Position numbers and translations under genes: made by a program
Shown here: piece by piece, positions 9,001 through 17,325 of the stretch
Layout of the letters: each line of letters begins with the position of its first letter
Numbering within the stretch: the stretch's first letter is position 1
Source: Planctomycetota bacterium
Lineage (GTDB): Bacteria > Planctomycetota > UBA1135 > GCA-002686595
Assembly (NCBI GenBank): GCA_029250885.1
Contig: JAQXEK010000001.1
Coordinates: 186,001-250,000, forward strand
Direction of reading: 5' to 3'
Length of the DNA: 64,000 nucleotides
Notes under the pieces: model-generated
What the model was told of the DNA's origin: nothing
Databases searched by the model: none
What the model saw: only the letters and a program-made list of their open reading frames with translations

Positions 9001-10284
9001 GGAGAAGCGTGGTGCCTCGGCGGTGCATTTCATGAGAGCCAGCCTCTCTTGTTCTAGGTCTCCGCGCTCTAGATTAATATCTGCTATGGCTATCCAGGCA
9101 ATTGCAAGGGCATTGGGCGGAGCCCCTTCTGGCCGTATGCTTAGGAACCTTCCCAAGTGGTCTTCAGCTGTAGCGAACTCGTCTAGATTGAATGCAGCGA
9201 TGCCCCAAAAGAACGATGCTCGGGTACGCCGTGGTCGGTTTTCAATCGCTACGCCAGATTGGCGGTGTAGTTGAATCGCTGCGTTGCGAAGCTGGGGCCA
9301 GAGTTTGGCTCGATAGAGGATGCCGCACCAGGGCTCGAGGAAGTCTTTCTTCCAGGTGGCATCCTCGGCGATTGCGTTCCTTATGATCTCGTTTGCCATG
9401 CCTGTGCGCCCTAGGCTCTCAAGGGTTAGGGCGAGATCCTGGAGCGTACCGGGGTGCTCGATGGATGCAGGAAAGTAGGGCAGAACTAAACCAAAGTCTA
9501 CCGCGTCGTGGACTCGCCCCGATGCGCGCAGGTGGGAGAGGAGCCCGTACAGATTGAAGCGATTGATCGAGTACTCAATACTTTCAGCGTAGGCCTCACG
9601 TGCCATCGATCTAATCTCAGCCAACTCGGTCACACCCTTCATCGCGATGGGGAGTGACTCGGGAGAACGGGCGGCTAGATCTGCCTGCATTCGGCTGATC
9701 AGTCCAACACGGACGGCATCTTCCGGGGGCAGGTAGCTGGCCTGCTGGATCATGGGCATGAGGGTGTCGAGCTTGGATTGAGGTAGGTACGCGAGCAAAT
9801 CCTCTCGGATCTGGGCTTCATTGCCGTCGGCAAGGAAATCATGCTCGCGAGCCTTCTTTGCCCGCGCCCAACTGTTGGTCGGGGTGATCGCTAAGATTTG
9901 GTCGATGTACTTTACGGCAAGCTCGCTATCTTTAACGGTCTCGGAAATGGTTGCGAGCTTTGTGAGAATGTCGATGTCATTCGGGCTCTCTTCCAGCAAA
10001 GCCTCAAAGTCCAGCAGGGACATCTCGAAAGAGCGTGAGGAGAGGTGCAGCTCGGCGCGCTCCTGGATAATGGCCAATCGAGTTGCCTTCGTCGGCTCCA
10101 TATCGAGGGCGCGCTGGAGCTTTCGTTGCGCCAAGCCGGTTTGAGGCGTATCCGTGCCTGTGAGCAGCCGGGCTTCTTCCAAAAGCTGCTCGGGACTCGT
10201 CGTCGCGTTCCAGTCCCACGCCCTGAACAGCATGGCAAGTGCGGCAGTTGCCGCGAGTGTGGCTAGAAGTGGAAGTTTACTCAT
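6073..10284 (-). CDS. Very long TPR-repeat protein, membrane-anchored (PrsT-like context)
   Basis: This 1403-residue protein has an N-terminal hydrophobic segment (about residues 4-22, then a Trp-rich junction) acting as a signal anchor. Almost the whole remainder is tandem helix-turn-helix repeats of TPR type (for example near residues 30-140, 340-420, 500-620 and 1220-1340). The end is a Glu/Ala tail made by a 9-base tandem repeat (ggcctcttc x3 on the + strand at 6108-6134). XrtA loci usually carry a TPR lipoprotein, PrsT, of roughly 900 residues; this is longer and has no lipobox Cys. I infer a periplasmic scaffold for polymer assembly or export; no catalytic domain is visible. The kinase-like gene lies 187 bases upstream on the same strand. 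Confidence 0.85.
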   Translation of the reverse strand: MSKLPLLATLAATAALAMLFRAWDWNATTSPEQLLEEARLLTGTDTPQTGLAQRKLQRALDMEPTKATRLAIIQERAELHLSSRSFEMSLLDFEALLEESPNDIDILTKLATISETVKDSELAVKYIDQILAITPTNSWARAKKAREHDFLADGNEAQIREDLLAYLPQSKLDTLMPMIQQASYLPPEDAVRVGLISRMQADLAARSPESLPIAMKGVTELAEIRSMAREAYAESIEYSINRFNLYGLLSHLRASGRVHDAVDFGLVLPYFPASIEHPGTLQDLALTLESLGRTGMANEIIRNAIAEDATWKKDFLEPWCGILYRAKLWPQLRNAAIQLHRQSGVAIENRPRRTRASFFWGIAAFNLDEFATAEDHLGRFLSIRPEGAPPNALAIAWIAIADINLERGDLEQERLALMKCTAEAPRFSTEVNRRAAYSIRNHLTRGLEAAEYLAHAISMDSSLESELLPLFEKAGEMELVETRVNLVEIAQELRKKDRWYPTGESSTYMLWALAQLHLDQGQLTGALVTYKRLRKTMPGFAPAFHQESMILKAKDRRHDQLMTLLEGMAANGPDPAYILEMKSILADLGGGQLEGDTLRKWMELDPSFAGAIEIAKELQIQDRIPEALYALSGTDRGLFTDSDSILYAEVLTSLNRYEEVLVTTEDIDPQGPMGGTGSLIRARAALLLNQLSLLDQCLTDIETYDPVLNEVLVYEVLGLMNKGGLDEQAMRLARHLATSAKSHSGRNLNMAAATAAIAADTESSRSWVELANAFLTDMSPTAGLLLLNLQEDQYGELPSLARELRAGEPAWRTATHPAILAALEGRLGEARALTLAGLQQTPFHPDWHLLGAALNSIGAVPINANTLGAGLGLSAAAPLKRISGLAKESGLEMIGMLLAKDTPGWSAWTHSRLSRPTYLKLLGPFGRGMLARSTMDSGEFLLAKKMLDQAILKNADFIPYWDLLEELTEREHGQESPQMVKVKQRRRQAGLPIRGGGKASETDLLLDAATLAAASGDSRKALLLSRQAQTIDGESLPVRLAVARLARELDPIAALNGYKGYLGNATGPEVPAAIEEMFELFSMRAAMMPTAEEVRIQRTLLEMLQTKSPHDPLPVIELARLDLLEADAQDNGQGKTPSNQAGAATAELGIQSALGRMERFLRSNPDAPLEDLRPGSCEAWFDLLATFDPFAAHQFADQQLDLSPRSIDLWILYARSLEATAQMDLAKETWLRIGKMTSDPKVALARASLLSELDGNRLQIDTLLDIAANADKSGQYRRRIGFIRGKSFLRLDQESKTKGINVLMAIRNTDSEYLGDVTPQEIDYALAIGLLHRADSGDGARAKELLKPLAEAEPDPLRAQLLTGLAGLGNGIGAERSRREQVKAQEAEEAEEAAEQVVETQDV

Positions 10285-10470
10285 CCGAGTGGGGTGCCTT
10301 AGGGGCTGGACCGGTTGGGGCTAGGCGAGGTCACTGTTGCCGACCGATTCCTCGCTGGAGTTTATCGAAGAACCACGACTCATCATGCGGTTAGAAATGC
10401 GCGACTGCACCTATTTTCGGGCGCCTGGACCTAGGACTTGAGGTGCCGAGGCCGTGGTTTCTTCCGAATG

Positions 10471-11619
10471 CTAAGTGCGATGCTGGAGCCGGCGCAGACG
10501 AAGGCGAATCCCTCGCCGTCCCGGGCGGGTCGGCGTGCTGGAGAGCTCGCCCCCGAGGTTGCCTGTGTCCCGGAGCAAGGCACGCATGGAGCCCGCGACT
10601 TCAGGGCCAAAGTGAGTGGCCAGGGCGTCTGGGTCAAGTTCGTCCCCGACGGGTACCCCTTTGAGAGGGCTGTCGGGAAATTCCACTCGCACTTCGATGA
10701 AGGCATCGGGATCTGGCTCGTCGCCGCTCTGGGATGAGACCCTGACGCGGATCACACTATCTGGCGTACTGCAGCGGCCTGCGAGGCGAAAGAGACCCCC
10801 GAGGCAATCCCGAAGCTTTTCGGTTTCACGGGCCACATTCAGCTCACCTTCGGGGCGAAACAGAAAGCGAGTTCGTTGGGTGCGCTCAAGGGAGAGGCTT
10901 GCTAAAAGCTCCTCAGCTAAGTCGCCCACATGAACGAGCTTCTCCTCGGTGGGGGAGTGCTTTGGACCGTGGCCGAGCTCGATCTCAAGGCGACCGATGA
11001 GCGGCTTGAGGGTGGGCCGATCCTCAAGGCGTTCCTTGAGCATCTGCAAGGCCAGCTGCACGCGCTCGGAATTGTGCGGCGGGTCGAGCTCCCCGAGGGG
11101 AGCGCAAAGTGCCGGGCCTGCTTGGGAATTGCGGCCTAGGTTTTCGGGTGGAGATCCGAGCCAAGCCACGATGCTTGCCGAGATGGGCAGGGGGAGAACG
11201 CGCGTGCGTGGAAGTGTGAGCAGGGATGGCGGCGCGACGTCATCGCTCATGGCAAACAGCACCAGCTCTCGGGCTGCATCTCGCTCCAGGAAACGCCGAA
11301 GAATACCAATATCCTCGATTGGGACTTCCCTCAAGTGTGCGGCTAGGCGACCAGGGCCAACGTCCTGGGGGAGCAGCTCTGCAAGGTCGGTTAGTGTTCG
11401 CTGGAGACGACCGTGACCTTGCAGCCCGGGACCCGCTTCGATTCGCTCGGCCAAGTCTGGGCGCACCCCAGGCCCCAGCCATAGGGTCCATGTCCGGGCG
11501 ATGGGGCGTGCTGTACTTGCATTGCCGGAAGGGTTTCTCGCACCAATACTGGAGAGATTGCCCTGAGTGGCCGATGAGTAGGCTTGTGGGGGGTGAGCCA
11601 TCACTTCATCATGCTTCAT
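10471..11619 (-). CDS. Degenerate histidine-kinase-like protein (GHKL-type C-terminus), unknown function
   Basis: The frame is open upstream to 11976, but the ATG at 11619 is preferred: it has an AAAAGG sequence 7 bases upstream, and the longer form would run 200 bases antisense into the GT2 gene. The 382-residue protein has an N-terminal alpha/beta region (about 40-170) with strands resembling a receiver-like fold. Its last ~140 residues follow the order of a histidine kinase ATPase domain (VGDLAEELL, then EKLRDCLGGLF, IRVRVSS, IEVRVEF and a GxLxS-like end). The N, G1 and G2 box residues and any phospho-acceptor His are not recognisable. XrtA loci commonly encode a sensor pair, PrsK/PrsR; this may be a decayed or regulatory relative. 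That assignment is inference. Confidence 0.62.
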   Translation of the reverse strand: MKHDEVMAHPPQAYSSATQGNLSSIGARNPSGNASTARPIARTWTLWLGPGVRPDLAERIEAGPGLQGHGRLQRTLTDLAELLPQDVGPGRLAAHLREVPIEDIGILRRFLERDAARELVLFAMSDDVAPPSLLTLPRTRVLPLPISASIVAWLGSPPENLGRNSQAGPALCAPLGELDPPHNSERVQLALQMLKERLEDRPTLKPLIGRLEIELGHGPKHSPTEEKLVHVGDLAEELLASLSLERTQRTRFLFRPEGELNVARETEKLRDCLGGLFRLAGRCSTPDSVIRVRVSSQSGDEPDPDAFIEVRVEFPDSPLKGVPVGDELDPDALATHFGPEVAGSMRALLRDTGNLGGELSSTPTRPGRRGIRLRLRRLQHRT

Positions 11620-11758
11620 TCGAGCGCCTTTTTGCAGCGTGAGCCTGGCTTTCTCTAGGCTGACGAGGCCATTCCTCGGCGAAATCCGCAGTTTGTGAGC
11701 AGGGTTTGATGTTCTCCCGTGCCCCCCGTCAGTTGAATGGCCAAACTCTGGCCGTCCC

Positions 11759-12733
11759 ATGCCCTCTCCAATCCAACTTTCCATCGTCGTGCCCGTTTTT
11801 AACGAGGCCGAGAGCCTGCCGATCTTGCACCAGCAGATCCAGGATGCCGTTGTGCCAATGGGGATTACCTGGGAGTTGATTCTGGTGGATGACCATTCGA
11901 CGGACGACTCCCACGCGATCATGCTAGATCTACGTCGCAATGATCCGCACCTTCGCATCGTTCGCTTCTCCCACAACTATGGTCAGACGGCTGGCCTTGC
12001 CGCTGGTTTCGATGTCTCTCGTGGCGAGGTGGTAGTCACCATGGATGGTGACTTGCAGAACGACCCCGCGGACATCCCCGCGATGATGCAGAAGATGGAC
12101 GAGGGGTATGACGTGGTAGCAGGCTGGCGCAAGTCAAGGCAGGACGGCTTCGTCCTAAGGCGCTTGCCATCAATCATGGCCAACCGTCTGATCGGGTTCG
12201 TCACCGGAGTCAAAATCCACGATACAGGCTGCACGCTAAAGTCCTTTCGCCGCGATGTAGTCAAGCGACTTCCGATCTACGCTGAACAGCACCGCTTCTT
12301 GCCGGTCATGTCCGCCGGCAGCGGTGCGCGCGTAACAGAGCTGGTGGTCAACCACAGGCCCCGCATTTACGGCAAGAGTAAGTATGGGATTGGGCGTGCG
12401 TGGCGAGTCCTATTGGACCTTATGGCAATCAAGCTGATTGTCCAGTTTAGCCAGCGGCCTCTACGCTACTTTGGTGTGCTGAGCCTCTCCTTTATGGCAG
12501 CGGGCGCAATCTTTGCGTGCGCGGGATTGTGGAGTTTGGGTAGCGCTGGGACTAACCTGGATGAGAACTGGGAGCGCAACTCCTGGCTCAACATTGTTGT
12601 TTCGATCTCGGCATTGATTTGGATGCTGATGGTCTTTTTTGCTCTGCTCGGCCTATTGGCCGAACTTGTCATCCACGCCAGTGGAATGCACAAGCGCAGT
12701 GCGCTCACTCGAATCTTGAACGAACAGAACTGA
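11759..12733 (+). CDS. Glycosyltransferase family 2, GtrB/DPM1-like with two C-terminal membrane helices
   Basis: The 324-residue protein has a GT-A domain with VPVFNEAE at the N-terminus, LVDDHSTDD near residues 43-50 and the metal-binding DGDLQ at 96-100. Later come KSFRRDVVK and the EQHRFLP motif of polyprenyl-phosphate glycosyltransferases. Two hydrophobic segments (~230-258 and ~280-310) anchor it. The family moves a sugar from a nucleotide donor to undecaprenyl phosphate, giving a lipid donor for use outside the membrane. Its stop overlaps the ATG of a diverged paralogue by one base (TGATG). Confidence 0.92.
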   Translation: MPSPIQLSIVVPVFNEAESLPILHQQIQDAVVPMGITWELILVDDHSTDDSHAIMLDLRRNDPHLRIVRFSHNYGQTAGLAAGFDVSRGEVVVTMDGDLQNDPADIPAMMQKMDEGYDVVAGWRKSRQDGFVLRRLPSIMANRLIGFVTGVKIHDTGCTLKSFRRDVVKRLPIYAEQHRFLPVMSAGSGARVTELVVNHRPRIYGKSKYGIGRAWRVLLDLMAIKLIVQFSQRPLRYFGVLSLSFMAAGAIFACAGLWSLGSAGTNLDENWERNSWLNIVVSISALIWMLMVFFALLGLLAELVIHASGMHKRSALTRILNEQN

Positions 12734-13749
12734 TGTTTGGCAAGGAATCCCAAAGCACCGAGACGTCATTCTCGGACCAGTGGCCCGCTGAGTTACCACC
12801 AGAAACGGTTGGGTCCTTGGATGTCACTGTTGTCGTCCCCGTGCAAAGTGATGAGGCCGAGGTGCGTCAAGTCTTGCAAGCCCTAGGCGATGAACTCGAT
12901 CGCGCCAAGCGAAGCTGGGAGATCTTCTTCGTCTTTGATGGGGTACAGGGCGCCGCTTGGGAGAAGGCTGAAGAGCTACGCAAGGAGTTCGGCAAGCGCG
13001 TTCGTACGATCGTTTTTAAGAATGCCTTTGGTGAGTCGGTCTGTCTGTCGGCTGCCGTCGAAAAAGCCCTTGGACGCATCATAGTCACGTCGCCCCAATA
13101 CGTCCAAGTGGACCCTATCGAGCTTGGAGACATGCTCGACGAGATCGACAAGGGAGCTGACTTCGTGGCGCCCTGGAGGCACCCGCGCGTTGACCCCGTA
13201 CTCAATCGCCTCCAGTCGGTCCTATTTAACTGGGTCATTCGACTGATCATTGGGATGAGTTTCCACGACCTAAACTGTTACTTCCGCGCGATCCGCCGGG
13301 AGGTGCTGGAGGATGTCGTGATCTATGGCGACATGTACCGGTTCTTGCCGGTGATCGCCTACCGCCGTGGATATCGTGTGGTCGAAGTTAAAGTTCGGCA
13401 CCTGCAAGAGTGGGGCCGTGCGGGGTTCTTTGGAATCGGCGTTTACATCAGGCGGCTGCTGGACATCTTGGCCGTGATGTTCCTGACTAAATTCACATTG
13501 AAGCCCCTGCGCTTCTTCGGAACTCTTGGCGGCGTGATCACCTTCTCGGGAACATGTCTAGGCTTCTACCTTGGCGCCGTGAAGATGCTATACGGCAGGG
13601 GAGTTGCCGGTGATCCGTTGTTGCTCATTGCAGTTCTTCTCATCGTGCTGGGCGTCCAGATTGTTGGCTTCGGACTCGTTGGAGAGATCATCATCTTCTC
13701 CCAAGCGCGCAACTTGAAGGAGTACCGCATCGAGCGGATTTGGGAATGA
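12733..13749 (+). CDS. GT2-family paralogue lacking catalytic acids (probable pseudo-glycosyltransferase)
   Basis: ATG 12733 overlaps the upstream stop; the frame extends further upstream but that would overlap the active GT2 gene. The 338-residue protein keeps the length, order and two C-terminal helices of its neighbour (for example MYRFLPVIAYRRGYR aligned with EQHRFLPVMSAGSGAR). The nucleotide-binding DDHS is FDGV here (residues 68-71), and the metal-binding DGDLQ is replaced by SPQYV (120-124). With the DxD acids gone it is unlikely to transfer sugar and may act as a partner or regulator of the active GT2. An extra ~30 residues precede the first strand. The next gene overlaps by 4 bases (ATGA). 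Confidence 0.8.
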   Translation: MFGKESQSTETSFSDQWPAELPPETVGSLDVTVVVPVQSDEAEVRQVLQALGDELDRAKRSWEIFFVFDGVQGAAWEKAEELRKEFGKRVRTIVFKNAFGESVCLSAAVEKALGRIIVTSPQYVQVDPIELGDMLDEIDKGADFVAPWRHPRVDPVLNRLQSVLFNWVIRLIIGMSFHDLNCYFRAIRREVLEDVVIYGDMYRFLPVIAYRRGYRVVEVKVRHLQEWGRAGFFGIGVYIRRLLDILAVMFLTKFTLKPLRFFGTLGGVITFSGTCLGFYLGAVKMLYGRGVAGDPLLLIAVLLIVLGVQIVGFGLVGEIIIFSQARNLKEYRIERIWE

Positions 13750-14837
13750 GTTCATATGAGATTCGCCCGGGAACACCTGAGGTAGATCTTCAGCGAGACG
13801 CTTTTGTCCACGGTCACAAGAGCGGCTCGTTTTTCCATCTCTCCCATTGGAGTCGTGTCGTGCAGCGTGTCTTTGGGCACCGCCGACGCGACTTGATTGC
13901 CTTTGGTGGCGATAAAGGGGAAGACATCGTCGGTGTCCTACCGTTGATGCAGAGCCCTCGTGTTTTCGGTGGCAGCAACCTCATCTCGGTTCCCTTTGCC
14001 GTCTACGGTGGCCCAATCGGGGAGACTCCCGAGATTGAGCTTGCACTCGTAGAGGCGGCCGAAAAACTGGGCAAAGACTTGGGTGTTGGTCGCGTCGAGA
14101 TGCGTACCCGTGAGCCCTTGTCGTTTGAAGCGACGGAGGATCGTCCCGGTCTAGAGGGAGAGCTTCCGAAGTTGAGCGAGGGCAGCCTCTACGTGACCTT
14201 CGAGTGCGACCTTCCAGAGAAGCCCGAAGATGTTCTCGCCGGAATGCCCAAAAAAGCACGGGCTGAGGCTCGCAAGGCGCGCACCAAGCATGGCCTTGAG
14301 CTTGCCCAGGGGCGCTGGTACGTGGATGACCTGTTCCGACTCTTCCTTCGCAACAAGCATCAACTGGGATCTCCTTGCATGCCGCCGCGGCTCTTTACCG
14401 AGCTGCTAAATGAGTTCGGCACCGATGCCGAAGTGCACCTAGTGCGCCAAGGTAAGGTGGCCCTTGCTGCAGTTATGACATTCCGCTACGGAGATACCCT
14501 CCTCGCTTACTACGCGGGAACCGCCGAGGGTGCCGATCGTGAGTTCAGTGCCAGCAACTTCATGTACATGGCCCTGCAAGAGTGGGCTGTAGAACGCGGC
14601 TACAAGAAGTTTGACTTCGGTCGCAGCCGCCGCGACTCGGGCGCGATGTCCTTTAAGAAGCGCCAGGGCTTCGAACCCCAAGAGCTCCACTATCGGTACC
14701 TCTTATTGAAGGACAGGGCTCTGCCGAGCTTCACTCCATCCAACCCCAAGACTGCAATTTTGAGGGATACCTGGACTAAGCTTCCGGTGCCTCTAGTGCA
14801 GTGGTTGTCCTCGCATATCGCGCGGTACCTGCCTTAG
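13746..14837 (+). CDS. FemAB-family protein of XrtA/PEP-CTERM system type
   Basis: ATG 13746 overlaps the upstream stop (ATGA). The 363-residue protein shows the two-half GNAT-like fold of FemAB/peptidoglycan-bridge acyltransferases: an N-terminal half with SFFHLSHWSRVVQRVFGH and a C-terminal half with YYAGTAEGADREFSASNFMYMALQEWA, then DFGRSRRDSG and FKKRQGFEPQEL. These strings are characteristic of the exosortase-A-associated FemAB subfamily. Such enzymes transfer aminoacyl groups from charged tRNA or acyl donors; in this locus the acceptor is presumably the polymer or its lipid carrier. It ends the second + strand gene set. Confidence 0.9.
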   Translation: MSSYEIRPGTPEVDLQRDAFVHGHKSGSFFHLSHWSRVVQRVFGHRRRDLIAFGGDKGEDIVGVLPLMQSPRVFGGSNLISVPFAVYGGPIGETPEIELALVEAAEKLGKDLGVGRVEMRTREPLSFEATEDRPGLEGELPKLSEGSLYVTFECDLPEKPEDVLAGMPKKARAEARKARTKHGLELAQGRWYVDDLFRLFLRNKHQLGSPCMPPRLFTELLNEFGTDAEVHLVRQGKVALAAVMTFRYGDTLLAYYAGTAEGADREFSASNFMYMALQEWAVERGYKKFDFGRSRRDSGAMSFKKRQGFEPQELHYRYLLLKDRALPSFTPSNPKTAILRDTWTKLPVPLVQWLSSHIARYLP

Positions 14838-15027
14838 AGCCAAATCCCAGATTAGGGAAGGTGCGGGCCTATTTACCCGCCACGGCAAGCCCATTTCTAA
14901 TTACCAGGTCGCGTGGGGCTATGATTGACGTTAGTTAGAAGGACATCAGCATGATTGAGGCAGGAGAGAGACTCGCCTTGGCAAAGCTCTGACACGACAA
15001 ACTAGAACGCCACCTTCCCATACCAGC

Positions 15028-15972
15028 ATGATCCCCGGCAATCGCCAGAAGCCCCCTGCAATCCCCCGTAGAGAGACCGCACAGCCTACGGAGCGCCACA
15101 AGGTGGCCTCAACCATGGGTGCCACTTGCGAGAGGGAGGCATCCCGAGCCCGAAGGAGGGTGCTCACTCTCCTCTCTCGCCATCCGCAACTGGTCCAGGG
15201 TGATCTCGAGGGAGTCGTTGGGACCCTCTGCTCAGAGGCGGCTCTGGCTCTTGCGTGCAAGCGCGTTAGCCTCTGGGAGGTCGGCAGAAATCTTGCCTCG
15301 GAGAAATCATTTAACGGCCATGTATTTCCCGACATGCCAACAAGGAAGTTCACGCGCGAGGACGGCCCGGCGTTTTTTGCGGCAATCGAGAGGACCCGCG
15401 TCTTGGAAGCTGGCAGGCTCTTTGAATTTGAAGAAGTCTCTCCGGGCGCTATGGTCGCACCGATCATCGTTCGAGGTCACTTGTGGGGATTCTTCTCCTT
15501 TGAGCAGCCCCATTCCAAGGGCTGGATAGCCGCCGCTCTCGACTTCTCTGTCGTCCTGACGGAGATGGCGGGGCGCTGCATCGAGCAGCTCCAAGCCCGC
15601 CAGCTCCACGCACGTGCCGAGCGAGCGGAGCGAGGGATCCAAGGACTGGCAACCCTGATGGGAGACGCCCTTTGCTTTGAAGTTGTCAACGGCGTTCTGC
15701 AGTTCCAAGGCGAGCCCACAAACCTTTTTGGCGCCGCGCCGCGGGGCTCCCTTTTCGACCTAGAGCATCTGCTTAGCAAAGTGCACGAAGAGGATCGTGA
15801 TCAACTGGAGCGCCGCTTTGGCGAGTGGCGTCAGGCGGGCTCCCCAGGTGCGCTCACCGCCCGCCTTCGGATCTGCAGGGATCAAGGCGACGCGCTACGA
15901 TTAGAGTGCAGGCTACTTCACTCCAAAGCGCCCTCGGGCACACGTCTTTGGGGCATGGTTCGCCCTGCCTAG
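15028..15972 (+). CDS. GAF-type sensory protein with a possible PAS-like C-terminus
   Basis: This 314-residue soluble protein starts at ATG 15028, or at ATG 15115, which would remove a Pro/Arg-rich leader. Residues about 40-190 read as a GAF-type domain: a helix before LACKRVSLWEVGRN, a central variable loop, then MVAPIIVRGHLWGFFSFEQP, the strand-helix pair that closes GAF domains. A coiled linker (LQARQLHARAERAERG) leads to ~100 residues resembling a PAS/PAC fold (VHEEDRDQLERRFGEW, then LRLECRLLHS). No output domain such as HisKA or GGDEF follows, so it may act with a partner encoded elsewhere. The gene stands alone and is followed by a hairpin. Confidence 0.68.
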   Translation: MIPGNRQKPPAIPRRETAQPTERHKVASTMGATCEREASRARRRVLTLLSRHPQLVQGDLEGVVGTLCSEAALALACKRVSLWEVGRNLASEKSFNGHVFPDMPTRKFTREDGPAFFAAIERTRVLEAGRLFEFEEVSPGAMVAPIIVRGHLWGFFSFEQPHSKGWIAAALDFSVVLTEMAGRCIEQLQARQLHARAERAERGIQGLATLMGDALCFEVVNGVLQFQGEPTNLFGAAPRGSLFDLEHLLSKVHEEDRDQLERRFGEWRQAGSPGALTARLRICRDQGDALRLECRLLHSKAPSGTRLWGMVRPA

Positions 15973-15987
15973 TGGAGGTAGAAGCAG

Positions 15988-16029
15988 CGGGCCCACACAA
16001 CTCGACGGAGTGACGCGGGCCCGTTTGTT
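15988..16029 (+). terminator. Hairpin after the GAF gene, probable terminator
   Basis: A perfect 7-bp stem CGGGCCC/GGGCCCG encloses a smaller ACTC/GAGT stem and is followed by TTTGTT. It begins 15 bases after the stop of the GAF gene, which suits factor-independent termination, although the T-tract is short. Confidence 0.55.
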
Positions 16030-16220
16030 ATAGGTCGCCTACTCGGCGAGGTGTCGCAAACAAGATCGCAGAGTGGAAGAGAACCTGCTCTACGATACGG
16101 CAGTAAACGACGGCCGCATTAGGCAGCCGGTGACCCTGGAGGCACCAGTGGATTTGTTTTGCGCATCTTCGCCCTGAGGCTTAGACCCGCTTACCAGGCT
16201 CTAGCCCAAGGCCTTCCCGC

Positions 16221-17084
16221 CTAAGACTGGAGCGCAAAGTGCCTGAGTATGTCCGTCTGAGTCAGCATGCCGAGCAATTTATCTTTCGCGACCACGGGAA
16301 GGCAGCTGATCTTATTCTTGACCAAGATGCCCGCGGCATCCGTAAGGGTGCAGCTTGGTCTAATGGGGATGATGAATTGGCTCATGACCGAGAAGACCCG
16401 GATGTTGGGGATCGACATGCTTCCTTCGGATTGCGCTTGGGTATCGCTGATCGAGCTGCGGGCAAGCCCCAGCCGAATATCGCGATCACTCAACAGGCCA
16501 ATCAGCTTGCCGCCCTCGACCACAGGAAGGTGCCTAATGTGGTTACTTAGGCAGAGGTCGAGGGCGGCCCCGATCTCTATGTTTGGGTCTAGGGCAATTG
16601 GGCTTGATCGCATATGCATCGAGACGGGCTGGCGCCACTCGCGGGGCACGTTATCCGTAGCCATCTGATGCATGAAGGCGCCCAAGATATCCGTCTCAGT
16701 TACGATGCCCACTAGCATTCCCTCGTCCAGGATGGGTAGGCACCCGATGCGGTGCTCTACCATCATTGCGGCAGCTTCCTGAGGAGACTGGGTCAGATTG
16801 GCGCAGTGGACAGGGCTGATCATGACCTCGCTGATTTGCTTAGGTGTGGGCAAAGTACGACCCCAGGCGTCGCGCATGCGCTCGGAGGTGGACAGCCAAC
16901 CGGTGGCCAACTGGACATCACGATCGGACAGTACGCCAAGGACCTCTTTGTTCTCCACGACTGGCAAGTGGCGAAATGGGAAGCCGTCGAAGATCCGCAT
17001 GGCAGCGTCGAGCCCATCCTCGGGTTTGAGCGTGGCGGGGCTCGGGGTCATCAGGTCGGCGAGAGATAGGGCGATGTTTGTCAT
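16221..17084 (-). CDS. Four-CBS-domain regulatory protein
   Basis: The frame is open far upstream, but the ATG at 17084 puts the first CBS domain (DLMTPSPATLKPEDGL) at the N-terminus; extension would run into the ileS leader. The 287-residue protein is two Bateman modules with no other domain. CBS1 is about 8-65, CBS2 85-145 (VMISPVHCANLTQ), CBS3 160-215 (HMRSSPIALDPN) and CBS4 230-285 (VMSQFIIPIRPSC). Each ends in a [SV]DRD- or TxTDIL-type strand. CBS pairs bind adenine nucleotides and act as energy sensors. Divergent to ileS; the GCS2 gene two genes away also carries a CBS pair, so a shared signal is possible but unproven. Confidence 0.86.
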   Translation of the reverse strand: MTNIALSLADLMTPSPATLKPEDGLDAAMRIFDGFPFRHLPVVENKEVLGVLSDRDVQLATGWLSTSERMRDAWGRTLPTPKQISEVMISPVHCANLTQSPQEAAAMMVEHRIGCLPILDEGMLVGIVTETDILGAFMHQMATDNVPREWRQPVSMHMRSSPIALDPNIEIGAALDLCLSNHIRHLPVVEGGKLIGLLSDRDIRLGLARSSISDTQAQSEGSMSIPNIRVFSVMSQFIIPIRPSCTLTDAAGILVKNKISCLPVVAKDKLLGMLTQTDILRHFALQS

Positions 17085-17325
17085 AAGCGATCGGCGTGCG
17101 GCCCCAGGTAATGCGGCTATGGGGATCTTGAGGTTGCAATACCTATAGGGCCCCTTGGCCACTATTGCGGACGTATAACTCCGAATATGGCAGTTTTTAG
17201 TTTTATGGCATGGAAGCCAGAAGCCAAAAATGGGCCAAAGCCTAGTACTCGGGAGCATTGCAGGGGCAGTCCACGTAAACTGCAGCCCTTCCCTTGTCCC
17301 TGCAACTCCCTGCGCCCCCGATCTC

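Noticed and set aside
11620..11976. N-terminal extension of the kinase-like protein
   Set aside because: It would run antisense through the start of the GT2 gene and past its promoter; composition differs from the rest, and a good ATG with an AAAAGG site exists at 11619.
14951..14992. 13-codon open frame MIEAGERLALAKL
   Set aside because: Too short, with no start context or known family; expected by chance.
14838..15027. Terminator or promoter between the FemAB and GAF genes
   Set aside because: Only a weak GCGGG/CCCGC hairpin without T-tract, and TATGAT/TTGACG strings with wrong spacing, were found; not enough to call.
17085..17325. T-box riboswitch before ileS
   Set aside because: No specifier stem, no conserved T-box sequence and no terminator/antiterminator pair could be seen in the 241 bases.
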